From positions 134,489,132-134,553,131 of the forward strand of contig OY744521.1 of NCBI GenBank assembly GCA_963556195.1: a stretch of 64,000 nt of DNA, in the 5' to 3' direction. Position 1 is the first letter of the stretch; every line of letters starts with the position of its first letter. Positions 32,436 to 44,295 of this stretch are shown here, piece by piece. The notes below the pieces were generated by a model that did not search any database, was not told the DNA's origin, and worked only from the letters and a program-made list of their open reading frames with translations. A program made the translations under genes and the position numbers. This DNA is from Sepiola atlantica. Its lineage: Eukaryota; Mollusca; Cephalopoda; Sepiida; Sepiolidae.

Positions 32436-32465
32436 CCCGGCGTTACCCTGGAGTATTTTTGCTTT
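32436..32465 (-). mobile_element. Decayed Helitron-like terminus (minus strand)
   Basis: The reverse complement reads CCAGGGTAACGCCGGGTAGA then TACAACTCA. This is the same hairpin and spacer as the 31735 terminus but with CTAG mutated. Confidence 0.4.
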
Positions 32466-32669
32466 CATTTTTATGTATTCCTATCTTAAATATACCCCCC
32501 ATTTATTTACTAAATCATTATTTTATTAAGATGACCATCCTTTCCCCCGCATTTTCACTACCGATTTAATATCGGGTTTTAAAAATTTTCATAGATGAAG
32601 CAACAAAGTATAGGTCATTTGGACCCTCCATTATTATAAACTGCTGATTTTTCATAAATATATATTACC

Positions 32670-32760
32670 CTACCCGTAGTTTCAAGTGGGATGAGTTTAT
32701 TGCCTGTTGACTTAGGCTCCTCCGTACGCGATGGAATGCCGAGGGAATTATACATGATAC
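32670..32760 (+). mobile_element. Ancient relative of SINE family A
   Basis: GTGGGATGAGTTTATTGCCT, GACTTAGGCTCCTCCGTACG and CGATGGAATGCCGAGGGAAT resemble the A body words around GAGTAAGTTTATTGCTTACT and GGGGAATGCCGACGGG. Only the middle of the body is left. Confidence 0.5.
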
Positions 32761-32779
32761 TAGTGTACACCGTTCTTGA

Positions 32780-33140
32780 AAATGGACGAAAAAAATATGC
32801 TTAATCAGTATTAGCACTTTTATTCATATAAAATAAAAGAATTAGGTCAGTAACTTAATTTTTCATACATACAGTATCATTTCTGATGACTTAAAGAAAA
32901 ACGTCCATTTTATTTTTTTATTTTTTTTTTTAGTAGAGGATTTCTTTCCGAATTCATTTCACGAAGCGGATGTTGTCTGAATTGCCGTTTGTTTTCTCGC
33001 TTCCCCTCGTCACATGAAGTGGTTTCGTCCGGGAGCTAGAAATGGGCATGTTTTTACTCTCGAACTTGTTTCATGAGACTAATTTATATTTATTCATGAA
33101 AAAATACACATTGGGCATTATGACAGTGGAGGATGTTTGT
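32780..33140 (+). repeat. Dispersed repeat family G, longest copy
   Basis: It has both the 5' words seen at 22905 (ATGCTTAATCAGTATTAGCA, ATTTCTGATGACTTAAAG) and the 3' words seen at 7480 (TTTCTTTCCGAATTCATTTC, TCGCTTCCCCTCG, AGTGGTTTCGTCCGGGAGCT). An extra T-rich insertion lies near 32908-32931. Confidence 0.68.
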
Positions 33141-33240
33141 AGCAAATCAGCCCTACCTCATTTGGGGTGGAGCGTAATTTTGCAAGTTCAGCCGGCCTTG
33201 TGTCTTACCTTGTTTTTAAGACCTGTAACTAAAATAAATC

Positions 33241-34643
33241 ATTGTAGGATAAGAAATGACAAAACTAAGTTTTCGTAAATATATTCTTCCTTATGTCTAT
33301 GCTTGTTTTCAGTTGTTAATCTCTATCGATCTTTCTGATTAGGTTTTAAACGCAACCAGAAAATCTGACTAAAAACTTTATTTGATATTTGTTGCACAAT
33401 TTAATTTTTGAAAACGAAAATCAAGTTTTTATAAAGTGACAAATATATTGCGATTGCGACGTTTAAATGTCATGTTCAGACAAGTTTTAATAAACAAACT
33501 CGAATTTTCTTTAGTTAATCTGAAGGCATGTGATTTACAACCGGATTAATTTATTAGTAAAGATCGATCTTGCAAATTACATTTTCCATTAATCAATAGT
33601 TTAATATTTCTTCAACTAGTTGTCCTAATTGCTGCATCTTGTCGTTTGTGAAGGTTAGGATTATGAAGGTATTTCAGGAAAGGTGACTCTGTATAAACAT
33701 GTGTATTGATAATCTATATTAGATTAAACAAATTTGTTTGAAATTTTGTTGGAAACTTTTTTGTTTTTTGTTTTTTCGGAGTTAGCATAATCTTTGATCT
33801 AAAATAGTGTCACTGCTATCCGAGGCATGAGATGTATTATTTATTTCATTCATGTGTGCTCCCCATGTGTCGTCTTTATTGGAAACTAAGAGCAAATCTC
33901 TTAAAAGTGCTCAGCCAACCTTATTTCTATTTTCCTTTCAAACTCTATCAATAACGTTGTCAAAATAATCCCAATATTTCATAGTTTCCCAAATCTACCA
34001 CTGTTTACAACGTCTAATGTAATACGTTGTTTATGTTCATATATTTAGTTTTTTGTTGTATTTCACCATCTAGTTATCAGTGCTCCGTTCATTATCAGCA
34101 CGAGTTCACGTAGACGTTCTAAACGGCACTTGGATCATCATAGCTTAAAGCTAATGCATATTTGAAATCCTAGCTTTTTATATTTTCGGCAACTACGTGT
34201 TTCGTATCTTCTCTAACACTAGGTTGCCATTTTGTCTAGCGGGTTATAACGAGTAACGCACACCATGGTCGGTATAAAGAGGAAACTGCTAAGAGAGATG
34301 GATTTACGTATATGCACACTTATTCTTACATGGGCAGCTTGCCGAACGACAAACCTAAAATGGCTATTAGAAAGTAAAGTTACAACCAGACATAATCATT
34401 TAATGAAAGAATATATTGATATCCCAATGAAATCGATAAAAAGTGTGTTGCCGGGGTCAGAAAGTGATGCATGTCCAATCTATAAGTGAATGTGACGTTG
34501 TTGTAATACATCGAGCTTGTTGAGGCGACCAGAATAGTTTTTGGACTACTGTTAACTCTGGTGTATAAACTGGATTCCACCTAAAGGTCGAAACGAAAAT
34601 CCAACTGGTTCGAAGATAAAATTATTTCGAATGTCGATGAAAC

Positions 34644-34651
<8 letters not shown>
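33241..34651. other. Non-coding, nothing recognised
   Basis: About 1.4 kb of AT-rich sequence. The 74-codon frame at 34265 and its minus-strand counterpart show no domain. Confidence 0.4.

Positions 34652-34682
<31 letters not shown>
34652..34682. repeat. (TA)n microsatellite
   Basis: A pure TA run of about 31 bases. Confidence 0.95.
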
Positions 34683-34684
<2 letters not shown>

Positions 34685-34904
34685 CAAGGATGGAAAATGT
34701 CCCCAAACCCTTACTGTAAAACTCCGCTCAGTATTTTTTTTGTGTGTAATCTTTTTCAGAAACACAAAAGTCAAAACATTACCTCGCCTTAATTGGTAGT
34801 AATATAAGTGAAACTTTAGTTGGTTTAGGATACATTTTAATTAAAAGTGATTATATATTTCCTTATTCATGAAAGTAAACACACTTTTCAAATGCTTACA
34901 TGTG

Positions 34905-35345
34905 CATACATAGGTCTCATACTGCCTGTCAAGCTCTCGCTCATTGCACCGCCGCAGTTTTTCATCCCTGTACTTGTTTTACAAGTTATTTCACGGAATT
35001 TACTGCACGCGTACCCCTACAACGTAAATACCCTGACCAACTCGACCAGCAGAAAAAATATCGCCCTTCACTGTAGAAGTCCGTAGATGCTGGAAGATTT
35101 CCTGCTCTACAAGCTTATTTTCTCTTACCGCTTGGAGTTCGAATTACTTCATCACTCCCCGTTTCTCAACCCGTACGAACATACAGAAACGTAAATGTAA
35201 TGTGAACAAACATCTTGCCGCCCACTTCCCACCCAGGTTGCCTTCTATAAATATGCCCACTATCGCAGTAGCCCCTTGCGTTTCAGTAGCAATATGCCTT
35301 GTTTTGTGTGAACGAAATTTTAAAGAACAAATTAAAAAAAAAAAG
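34905..35345 (+). mobile_element. Non-LTR retrotransposon 3' end (family E), long copy
   Basis: The frame beginning near 34945 reads RRSFSSLYLFYKLFHGIYC, matching SHRRNVASLCSLYKHLNSMC of the 62.5 kb copy. This conserved segment near the C-terminus of LINE reverse-transcriptase proteins is followed by ARVP-like residues. Further on, after frameshifts, AAACGTAAATGTAATGTGAA then CAAACATCTTGCCG gives KCNVNKHLA. The 3' UTR ATCGCAGTAGCCCCTTGCGT and AATATGCCTTGTTTTGTGTG match the other copies. It is inactive. Confidence 0.78.
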
Positions 35346-35849
35346 TAATATATGCCACGAGATTCTCAGTTGTTGGCTTGGATTATTATTTCCCGGTGAA
35401 TTAACTAATCGATAGTAAAAACGTGTTTCTCTTTGTGGAATGGTCCTACACTAATGATCCACTTTCCCTGGGGCGATTAGAATCATTGGACTTGCTTATT
35501 GATTTGTCTCGATTCGACCAAATGTACTTTATCTCGAATCTTGGCGTTTCTCTTATCTTGTACTCCAAACTCTTCCGCTAATAATGATGGCATTTGACCA
35601 AACAAATAAAAACCCACTTTTAAAATCCGCATGATTTTTCCGACGCCAAAAATATGGATATCATCAATTGTAGAAAACTTAATCTCTTACGAGAATTACA
35701 AAATAACATATGTATTTAAAAGTAATGACTATACCCGTCTTAGGACGGATAACATTAATTTTCAGAACAGTTTTGCATCACTTTTTGTAAAATCAATATT
35801 GATACTAAACCTTACGTCTTGAATCCTTATTCCATTTTTTAAATTAAAA
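35346..35849. other. Non-coding, nothing recognised
   Basis: AT-rich. The 63-codon frame at 35631 has no domain. Confidence 0.4.
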
Positions 35850-36226
35850 AAAAATGTCTAAATTTTAAGGCTTAAACTTAATGCGTCTTGAAAAATTGAA
35901 ATTCAGGGAATCTTGCTTAATGGCTATGGATCAAATTTAATGGCAATCTGCAAAATTTGAATTTTCAAATAAAGTCATGTTCATATTATACCTCTTCTCT
36001 TTTAAAATACAACGAAGAAACTGAAATTTGATGTCTAATACCTATTATTAAAATTTCACCTAAATCAGTGGTATCTGAATTTTTACGCAGTGCTTCCACC
36101 CTCTTCTGAAACGCATACATCAAAGTAAATATCTCATATTATGACCTCATGCCTAGCAGCTGTTACTAAATTTATAGTGATCAGTTAATTAGTTTAGGAG
36201 GGAATCCTCTACATATAAATATATCA
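35850..36226 (+). repeat. Dispersed repeat family I, copy 1
   Basis: Shared words with 43588-43905, in order: AATTTTAAGGCTTAAACTTA, GAAATTCAGGGAATCTTGCT, TATGGATCAAATTTAATG, TTCATATTATACCTC, AGCAGCTGTTACTAAATT and TTTAGGAGGGAATCCTCTAC then ATATAAATATAT. Both copies lie on the same strand. No coding capacity is recognised. Confidence 0.7.
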
Positions 36227-36234
36227 ACACATCA

Positions 36235-36268
<34 letters not shown>
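36235..36268. repeat. (CA)n(TA)n microsatellite
   Basis: A CA run of about 27 bases followed by a short TA run, immediately at the 3' end of the family I copy. Confidence 0.93.
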
Positions 36269-36270
<2 letters not shown>

Positions 36271-36599
36271 GAGAGAGATTGTTTTGAGCTCTACTACATT
36301 TGTCCGTCTGGTCAGCTATAGGCTCAAAGGTTACTCTGCAGAAATACAACAAATATTGCATTTATGATGTCAAGTAAAGCGTAGATTATACATATAATAC
36401 TGTTGCTACTACTAATAATAATAATATTCTGATGACTAAGTATTCTGGGAATGTAAATAATTCTCATTATATTTGACAACTTTATTCGGCATTAAATAAC
36501 TCATAGATTGTTGATATGCCGTAAACCAAACTACTGGATATCCAGCATAAGTCTGAATCAGAAACTAAATTATTACGTGTATGTTTGTACTATCTTTCA

Positions 36600-36656
36600 A
36601 TGCTCAATTCAATAAAACAACTATTCAATTCAATTCAATTCAATAAAACAACTATA
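36600..36656. repeat. CAATT tandem repeat with duplicated flank
   Basis: TTCAATAAAACAACTAT occurs twice (about 36610 and 36638), separated by ATTCA/CAATT pentamers. Confidence 0.8.
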
Positions 36657-37071
36657 ACATTCATTGCGAACTGTAGACTTCTAAAACACGTAATGACTTG
36701 CATTTAATTGTTATACAGCCGCTTCCGGACAATTATCGACAATCAGCTTTGATGAAAAGGTGAAGTCGACTTACAATAACTGTTTTGATGTTTGCTGTTC
36801 ATCATGAATAAAATTTAAATACGCAAACTATTTCAAAGTCGTCAGTGTCTTAAAAGGAATCAGAAGAATGTTATGTAAATAGAATGCTCTTGCTAACACG
36901 TTTCTACTTACCGCAATTACATTGCTATTAATACGTCTTAACGACGTTTGCTATTTACAACAAGAGTATAACAACAAAAAAAACCAAAGCTTTTAGTGTG
37001 AAATACTTTCAGTGAATCAATTGACTTACGAGATTTTATGTTGGAAATCGAGAACTGGTCAGCGTTGTGCC

Positions 37072-37262
37072 TATTTGCTTGCCTCCCCACGAGGGCAGTT
37101 AGATAAAATGTCGGTTTTTAATGTGGGGGAATCCAGGTCTCCAAAATAGTGGGACTCTGGATTGAAATAAAAATTTAAATTACCTCGCTCTAGAAGGATT
37201 TCTCCTTCACCTACGATGATGTCGAATGGGAAATGATATTACACTTTGCTGCTAGCAAAAAC
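37072..37262 (-). mobile_element. U2-headed SINE, family B (minus strand)
   Basis: The plus strand reads GCTTGCCTCCCCACGAGGGC, CCAAAATAGTGGGACTCTGG, TCTAGAAGGATTTCTCCTTC and the decayed head AATGATATTACACTTTGCTG then CTAGCAAAAA. It is close to full length. Confidence 0.88.
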
Positions 37263-37407
37263 GCCATGGGTGGTCAGTCTTTTTAATGTATTGTACGCCA
37301 GCCTCCGGGCTTATAGCAAATTGGATTATGGTTCTCTCTCCAAATTATCAAATTATTCTTCAGTATGCGGATTCGTTTATTGGGGGTAGGGACATCCGAC
37401 GGGTCCG

Positions 37408-37522
37408 ATCTAGCCTATTTTTCTAACCATCCAAAGTGCCCAGTTTTCGGCGAGCTGGATTTCCCCAAAGTAAACCGATCTCGAGTCACATCCACGTCTT
37501 TTGTGGAAATAAGGGTAAATAC
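37408..37522 (+). mobile_element. SINE fragment related to families A and B (plus strand)
   Basis: CCATCCAAAGTGCCCAGTTT then TCGGCGAGCTGGATTTCCCC resembles the B body. CGATCTCGAGTCACATCCAC resembles the A word CGATCTTGGGTCACATC. The end GTGGAAATAAGGGTAAATAC is tail-like. It may be a mosaic or an older common ancestor. Confidence 0.5.
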
Positions 37523-38227
37523 CTACTCCATTGCTGTTTTAAACATTCCCGCTAAAATTTATTTTGACAGCAAAATTTAAATGAAGTAGATAGTTTTTTA
37601 AGGACGCAGTGTATATCTACGTTGATGTTGAAATCCATGTGGAGTTGAAAAAATTCCATTTCTAATTATGATAATTGAGTCAAATTAGAAACAATTAACG
37701 CGGTCTATTTTGTAAAAAAAGTGAAATGTCTTGTAGAGTTAGATATTTGGCAACGTTAATTTGATATGATTTAATAGACATCGAGAAAAATGGAAGCTAA
37801 TCAATTTTTAAAAAATACTTCGAATAAGAAACGTTAATTGTTAGCGCATAAACACTTTCATAGTTGTTAGATCTTTTTGGTCATGTTCATTGAACAAGAG
37901 CAAAAATTATTTAGTTCCAGAACTTAGCAGAGGTCGCTCCAGTTATACCTTAACGTTTTCCTCTCGTATAAATACATTTCTAGAAGAGACCGTATTCTTA
38001 TCCCGAAAAAGGGTTCATGGAACATCAGTTAAAGCACACATACACACATATTTCGGTGAAATAGGAGAATTGAAATTCGACAGCAACTGACACGTGTTAT
38101 GCATCATAATATAACCTCATGACAATTTAATGATCGCTTAATCGTAAACGCAGTTAACATTTACTTTTCGATTTTTGATGGTCGTAATAACGTTCTATTC
38201 GCGATATTATACATTTAGTCTGGTAAA
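37523..38227. other. Non-coding, nothing recognised
   Basis: AT-rich. The 66-codon frame at 37890 has no domain. Confidence 0.4.
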
Positions 38228-38235
38228 TAAGACAA
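38228..38235. repeat. Left 8-bp target duplication of the hAT-like element
   Basis: TAAGACAA stands immediately before TAGAGTTGGG and recurs exactly at 41841-41848 after the right end. Confidence 0.92.
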
Positions 38236-41200
38236 TAGAGTTGGGCGGTTTTGAAATTTTGGTTTCGGTATCGGTTTCGGTTTTTTTCCATTAAAACCTC
38301 GGTTTACGGTTCGGTTTTTCGGTTTTTTTGAAAAAAAAATTTTTACTATGGAAGCTATTCATTCTCTTGTGTGATGATTAGTTATTATTCAACGTTTAGT
38401 TGAATTATGCCACTGTTTCGATAATTTTGTGACTTAATCATTCTCCATGATATGAATCATATAAGTTTTAAGGTGTTGACTGTTGTAATCAAAGTTCTGA
38501 TATCTTTTTAACAGTTAACTCGTTAAAACAGTGACCAAAGATTCATGAAAGATTTCTGAAGAATAAAACTGAGTTTGAATATGCATTCTATTTAATTCTT
38601 TAACCCATCAGAAGCTAAAATATAACTCAGAAATGCAAGAAATTAAAAAACGAAAATTTATTTAAACAAACAAAATAATTTTACAAATAAAATTAAGCAA
38701 AAATGATGATGAAAATGAAATATTGTCAAAATTATTTGACAGATAAAAATTTTAATTTTTTAATAGGTGAAAATGTTTGCAAGACGTTGTGTCTTGTCGC
38801 GTAAAATAAACACACCATATACTTCTCGAATTGCCGGTGTTGACTGTTGGGATGTCTGTCATTTTGTGTGCTCGAAGTTCTGTCAACTGGTGCGTGTTGA
38901 GGTTAATATTTGTTTTTAAGACAGGGTAATAAAACTTTATAGACATGTGTAAAAGACTAGTAGTACACCCGAAAACCGCGCCAAGGGAAAAGGAAGGATG
39001 GTTAAAAAAAAGTAGAGATTATTAATTCACCTAAAGTCATTTTTTAAGGTTATTTTAGTCATAGAATTCATGACTTGGATTAAAGTTTAATAATTAAACT
39101 TTCGAATAAATTGTCAACTCTAAATAAATACCATATTAACAATTTAGTAAAATATAAATCGTTGCATAGTCTACTTTTTGAATAACCCATTTTTGGGAGA
39201 GAAAACGGTATAGTTGAGAGATAGTTCTCTAGAAATGACAATTAGGCTTTTCAAAAGTAAACAATGAAATGCCTAATGTTTAAAATAATTTTAAAAATCC
39301 GAATAAAGTGACACTAGCATTGGCAACTACTTTTTTTCTTTTTAAATGTTTATACTTACTCACTACTTTTCGTTTATTTACTTTTACAAGTATTTTTTTT
39401 AATTTCATTTTAATAACTTATTTTTTTAGATAACTCTGAAACAAACAAATAATTATTTTACAATTTTGAGTTGAATCAAATAGATTTTCGACATCATACG
39501 GAACGCGTTTGATTTTTTCTTTTTCATTTGAAAATAGTTTATGCTAAAAATACGATGTCATGTTGTCTGTCGTATTTCTCTTTTTTTCATTTGAAAATTC
39601 AAAATGTTAATAAACAAATTGTAAACAAAGATTTCTTCCTACAAGTAGCAATACACATGAAAAAATTTAAATTGCTTAAAAAATCTCAATAATGGCATAT
39701 ATAGAAAGAGCTTGATGATCTAAGAAAGAATCTTTTTAAATTTTTTAAATCTGACTAAAAATAAGGAAGTTATGACTATTTATGTGCCTCGCACAATTGG
39801 ATATTTCCCCTCTTTAATACCATATGCGTTTCGTCACATTTTTTACACTAATTTTTCAGTAAAACTGTTATATCTTTGTTAAAACACAAGATTAAGCAAT
39901 GAAATTTACCATATAAGTGTATTTTTGTACAAGGAATCAGAATATGCCACTGAAAATCTCCAGAAATTAATGGTTTCCAAGTAATCTGCACTAAGTACAC
40001 ATAAATATGCTGCAATACCTTAAAAATACCATGAATCCATTAAAAGAAAGAAGTTAGAAAACTCAAAGTTGAATTGTAATACATTTTATGTACAAGAAAC
40101 TAAAATCTAATACTAGGACTGTTTAAAAATGAATATATTGCAAGATTTCTTTAGCATTATTGTAGATTTACACCTTCTGCTAACTCACCCCCTTACCTCC
40201 CCAAAATATGAGATTCTACTTTTTTTATTTAGGCAATTACATGTTAACACCCTGAAAGACTTGGCAGAAAGAAAGAAACAAAAACAATTATTTTAGAATT
40301 TAAAGTGGGGATCAGTTTCACATAAAATAATCCCCCATTTCAATGCCATTCTAGCGTTTTAGGACATTTAATTATTTTTTCTATGGGAGATAAATCCTGT
40401 GCGTTTTTCTTGTTTTTTTTTTTTTTCTTTTTTTTTAGACGATTATAAGGGTTTTTGTGGGAGGAGGGGGGCTTACCACTTGAACTTCAGGTTAGTGGTA
40501 GGGCTAGGGGCAATTAAGTGTGAACACCCTGAAAACTTAGCAGAAAGAAAAAAAAACAATTCATTTAGAATTTCGAGTGGGGGATTAGTTTCACATATAT
40601 TTAATGCAGAATAATTCACCATTTCCGGGCCATTCTAGCGTTTTAGGGCATTAATCAATTTTTTTCTATGGCAAATAAATCCTGTGCGTTTTTTTTTTAT
40701 GGGCGTCTTCTTTTTCTTTCTTTTTTTAGACGATTATGTGTGGTTTTAATGGGCTTTTTTGTAGGATTAGGGCTTCCTACTCGGACTTAGGGTTAGTGAT
40801 AAGGTTAAGGAAGGGGTTTTGTTTTGGATGGAGGTTGCCATTCGGACTTAGTGTTAGAGTTAAGGGAGTTTTTTAGGAGTGGCTTGCCACTCATATTTAA
40901 GGTTAATGGTACGATACGTTCAAGATGGCATTTTTAGGAGGTGGGCTTGTTAGTCGTTAGTCGTACCTAGAGTTAATGGTAGAGTAATTATTTATTTTAT
41001 AAATTTCACTAAAAGGCAAGAATGCCCGGGAAATCGGAGATCATTTTACATTAAATTTATATGCGAAACTGATCCCCCACTCTAAATTCTAAACTATTTT
41101 TTGTTTTTTTTCTATTTTTTGTTGTTTTTTTTCTTTTTTTCGCCAAAACTTTAAGACGTAATCGCCTAAAAAAGTAGAATCTTAATTTTTTTTAAATTGG

Positions 41201-41840
41201 TGACTAGAAATTCATTACTACTAGAAGTTCGAAAGTTGAGTGAAAACCAGTATTTTTTTATAAAAGAACCAAATAGGATTAACTTTTTTAAGCACAAAAA
41301 GTATTATCTTTTTTTACAAGACGCTGCTGCTGATTGATTGTTATATCAGCAATACTAGTAGCCATTGTTGACTTTCGCTCAAAAAAAGGACAATATTTTT
41401 TAGGATAAGATAATTTAAAATTACTATTACCGAAAGACAAAACAACGTACAATTATAATTTTAATGCATAAAAAAAGATGAAAGATTAATTTATTTACTA
41501 GTTGGGTACGAAAAATGTAACATTTTCTATATTCATATTTTAAAATGTTTAAAATTCGTTCTAGAATGAAAATAAACAAAAATCGCCTCGTGTTTATAGC
41601 AGTAATTGCAGTAATATATTTGTTCAATCTGTCCTCTTACTAATATAACATTTTTTGGTAATATTCAATTTTATTCAAATCGTAAAATCTTTTCAACCGT
41701 GTTTCCTTGTATATGGTGGCTTACTGTAGTAAAAACACAATACCGAACGGTTACGGTTTTTAAAAAAAAAACCGATTCGGTATTCGGTATGGAGACGAAA
41801 CCGAAAAACCGCGGTTTTTCGGTAAAACCGCCCATCTCTA
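38236..41840. mobile_element. Complete hAT-like DNA transposon, non-autonomous or decayed
   Basis: The left end TAGAGTTGGGCGGTTTT and the right end (reverse complement) TAGAGATGGGCGGTTTTACC are inverted repeats. TAAGACAA 8-bp target duplications flank them. Terminal TAGAG-TGGGC and 8-bp duplications are typical of hAT transposons. Both subterminal regions are rich in CGGTTT/CGGTTTTTCGG words (38255-38332 and 41736-41835), as expected for transposase-binding repeats. The 3605-bp interior has no transposase frame (longest frames about 70 codons), so it depends on an autonomous relative or is dead. A second foldback element is nested at 40210-41182. Confidence 0.88.
40210..41182. mobile_element. 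Foldback element nested in the hAT-like transposon
   Basis: The left end AGATTCTACTTTTTTTATTT then AGGCAATTAC and the right end (reverse complement) AGATTCTACTTTTTTAGGCG then ATTACGTC are inverted repeats. Longer matches follow inside (GAATTTAAAGTGGGGATCAG against GAATTTAGAGTGGGGGATCA reversed). A unit with CATTCTAGCGTTTTAGG, AAATAAATCCTGTGCG and TTTTAGACGATTAT is present twice (from about 40350 and 40630). Between these lie TTAGGGTTAGTG-like words. Confidence 0.7.
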
Positions 41841-41848
41841 TAAGACAA
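41841..41848. repeat. Right 8-bp target duplication of the hAT-like element
   Basis: TAAGACAA directly follows CCCATCTCTA and is identical to 38228-38235. Confidence 0.92.
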
Positions 41849-41862
41849 CCCATGTTCTTAAT

Positions 41863-41867
<5 letters not shown>

Positions 41868-41910
<43 letters not shown>

Positions 41911-41926
41911 CTATATATATATATAT
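41868..41926. repeat. (CA)n and (TA)n microsatellites
   Basis: A CGCGCG lead-in, then CA of about 37 bases to 41907, then a TA run near 41913-41926. Confidence 0.95.
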
Positions 41927-43587
41927 TAGAAGATTCTTCAGAAGAAGTGAATATTTCAAATCTTCACTTTGTGTGAAGACATTTGTTAATCCGAATAAAA
42001 ACCTGTAAAGCTCTCGTTTTTGATGATTTTATTCCTGTGTTTAATTTGTTTTTTCCTTTTGTCTGTTTTTTTTTCACACACATATATAATTGTAGTTTAA
42101 TAAAAAAAAATTTTGTTTAGAAATAATCAAATAGTGGATTAACATATAAATACTAGCTACAATTATAACAGAAATGTCAGTTATTTTAACTGTTTAAATG
42201 TTTATTCACTATTCAATATAACTATTCTATCCCTCTACATATGTATATATAAATGCCTGATGGTAAAACGTTTTTATATAAGCATTTTTTGCTACACATT
42301 TTCAGACATATTTCGGTCACATCTATGTGTTAGCCAGACCTCCTCAAGCTGAAATGTTTTCAATGGGTGAATACCCCCGAATACTTTAAATGTGTTCTGC
42401 GACGATTTTTTTTACTCGCTAAATTCTGTGTTACGATACACACACAATGTGTGTGTGTGTGTAATTGTTTATTTCTTTTTTAACTTCCTAAGTGATACAG
42501 ATTAATGCAGAAGATATCTATATATTGATATTTATTATAGAGTGGTGTATGTATTATTTCACATCGAATAAAATCGAAATGTTCTTAAAACGAAATCCTA
42601 AGAAGACTACCGAATAAGGAAAATATCCACTCATACCTGCCAGTTAAAATCGCCAGAACGATATTGAAAAGTCATTAGTATGTGTTGCTTGTCTTGCGTC
42701 CATGCGACCACGGTGATTTTTTTTTATTTTATTTATTCATTCAGATAATGAAGATGGACTTTTCTATTTACTGAGACAGCAAATAACTTGCGTTAAAAAA
42801 TTAAATTGTTTGCATATAAGGTCGAACTATTTTTTTTTTTCGTTATAAAATTGACGCCAGAAAGTTTCGCAATTTGTTAGCTCAAAATATAAATAAACCA
42901 TTTCCGCTGCTCATGTCAGTTTCAATTTCCCACGCTTAAAATGACGTCTTTTCTACGGCCATGCGGCAGAAATACTGGCTTAATCAGAACTGATTTTACG
43001 TATTTTCCCCATTTTTAACTATAATTTCTTTATTAACTGTTATCTTTTGTAATTAAATTCAGCATCATTTCTAAGACGGATAGGATATTAACAATATAGC
43101 GAAGCAGATAGAATGAAGTCTGCTTATATTTTTCAGGGAGAAAAATCATGTTGGTTTAAGAATTCGGAAATTTTATACGATTTAGGATTGACTTTATTCA
43201 AAGGAAAAGGAGTGTGTTTTTTTGTGATAGGATATCGATTAATATACAACTTTTTAAAAATGAGTTTACTTAGAATTGAATGCATTTATATTGAAAGTAT
43301 GTATTTATGAAAAATCAGACGTTTTTAGCTATGGTGGTCCTTTATTAATTCGGGACTTGCGTAGACAAATAAGATACATTGTCAATTGCTGTTAATTACT
43401 TACGGTCGAATTCATTACAATTTATAGTAGAACTGGACGAATACCAGGACAGGTAAAATTTATTCACCGAACAGAAGAGTTTGGCACTACATACGAATAT
43501 TACAATCAACATATGCAATTAAACCGTATGTCTATAATCCTTATTTCAATATTGATTAAAATCATGTTATGGGTGTTTATTCTAGAA
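41927..43587. other. Non-coding, nothing recognised
   Basis: AT-rich, with a short inverted pair ACACACACAATGTGTGTGTG near 42439-42462. The frame at 43113-43310 has no domain. Confidence 0.4.
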
Positions 43588-43905
43588 AATATCTCAAATT
43601 TTAAGCTTAAGCGATCTTAAGAAACTGAAATGCAGGGAATATTGCTTAATTTGTGTATTATTATGGATCTAATTTAATGCAAATCTGAAATATTGTAATG
43701 TTCAAATATGTGGCTCTGCCCATATTATGCTTCCTAAAAAGCCTTTAAATTCTGAAAGAATTAAATTTGAAAAATAATTATTAAAACTAAGCAAAATCGG
43801 ACGTATCTATTTTCATGAAGTTTTTCCACACTCTTATTAACTAGTAGCTGTTCCAAAATTCATGATGATCGGTTAGTTTAGGAATAAATCCTATACATAT
43901 AAATA
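43588..43905 (+). repeat. Dispersed repeat family I, copy 2
   Basis: AATTTTAAGCTTAAGCGATC, GAAATGCAGGGAATATTGCT, TATGGATCTAATTTAATG, AGTAGCTGTTCCAAAATT and TTTAGGAATAAATCCTATAC then ATATAAATATAT follow the order of the 35850 copy. Confidence 0.7.
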
Positions 43906-44295
43906 TATAAACATATACCTTACTTTATACATAGATCAATATCATGTGTCGCCCGAAATGGCTAGTATGAAGGGGGGGGGAATATAAACGTGACAGACTG
44001 CACCAATAAAACGGTTTTCAAATTTAAATGCTAAATGGCAAATGGAAGTATCTCATCAAATCACTTGTACTAATTACTCGTACTCATGTTGTAAGAAAAC
44101 GGCTAAACTTGCATTTTCTCTGAAACTCTAAACATAATAGCAACTTTTTAAAAAAGTAATCGTATACAATGAATAATTTCTCATGCGTATTATTTTAGTC
44201 ATTTAAATGAACCAAGATTCGATATGCCGCATAAGAGATAAAAGAAATCAGCCTAAGAAATAATAGATGAAGTTATTGGCAAAGTCCGAAAAGAA

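Noticed and set aside
42280..42380. Sequence resembling the AGCTGAGGAGGTCTGGCTAACA-type words near some retroelement ends
   Set aside because: I could not find a second copy in the window or a coding frame, so the resemblance is too weak to call.
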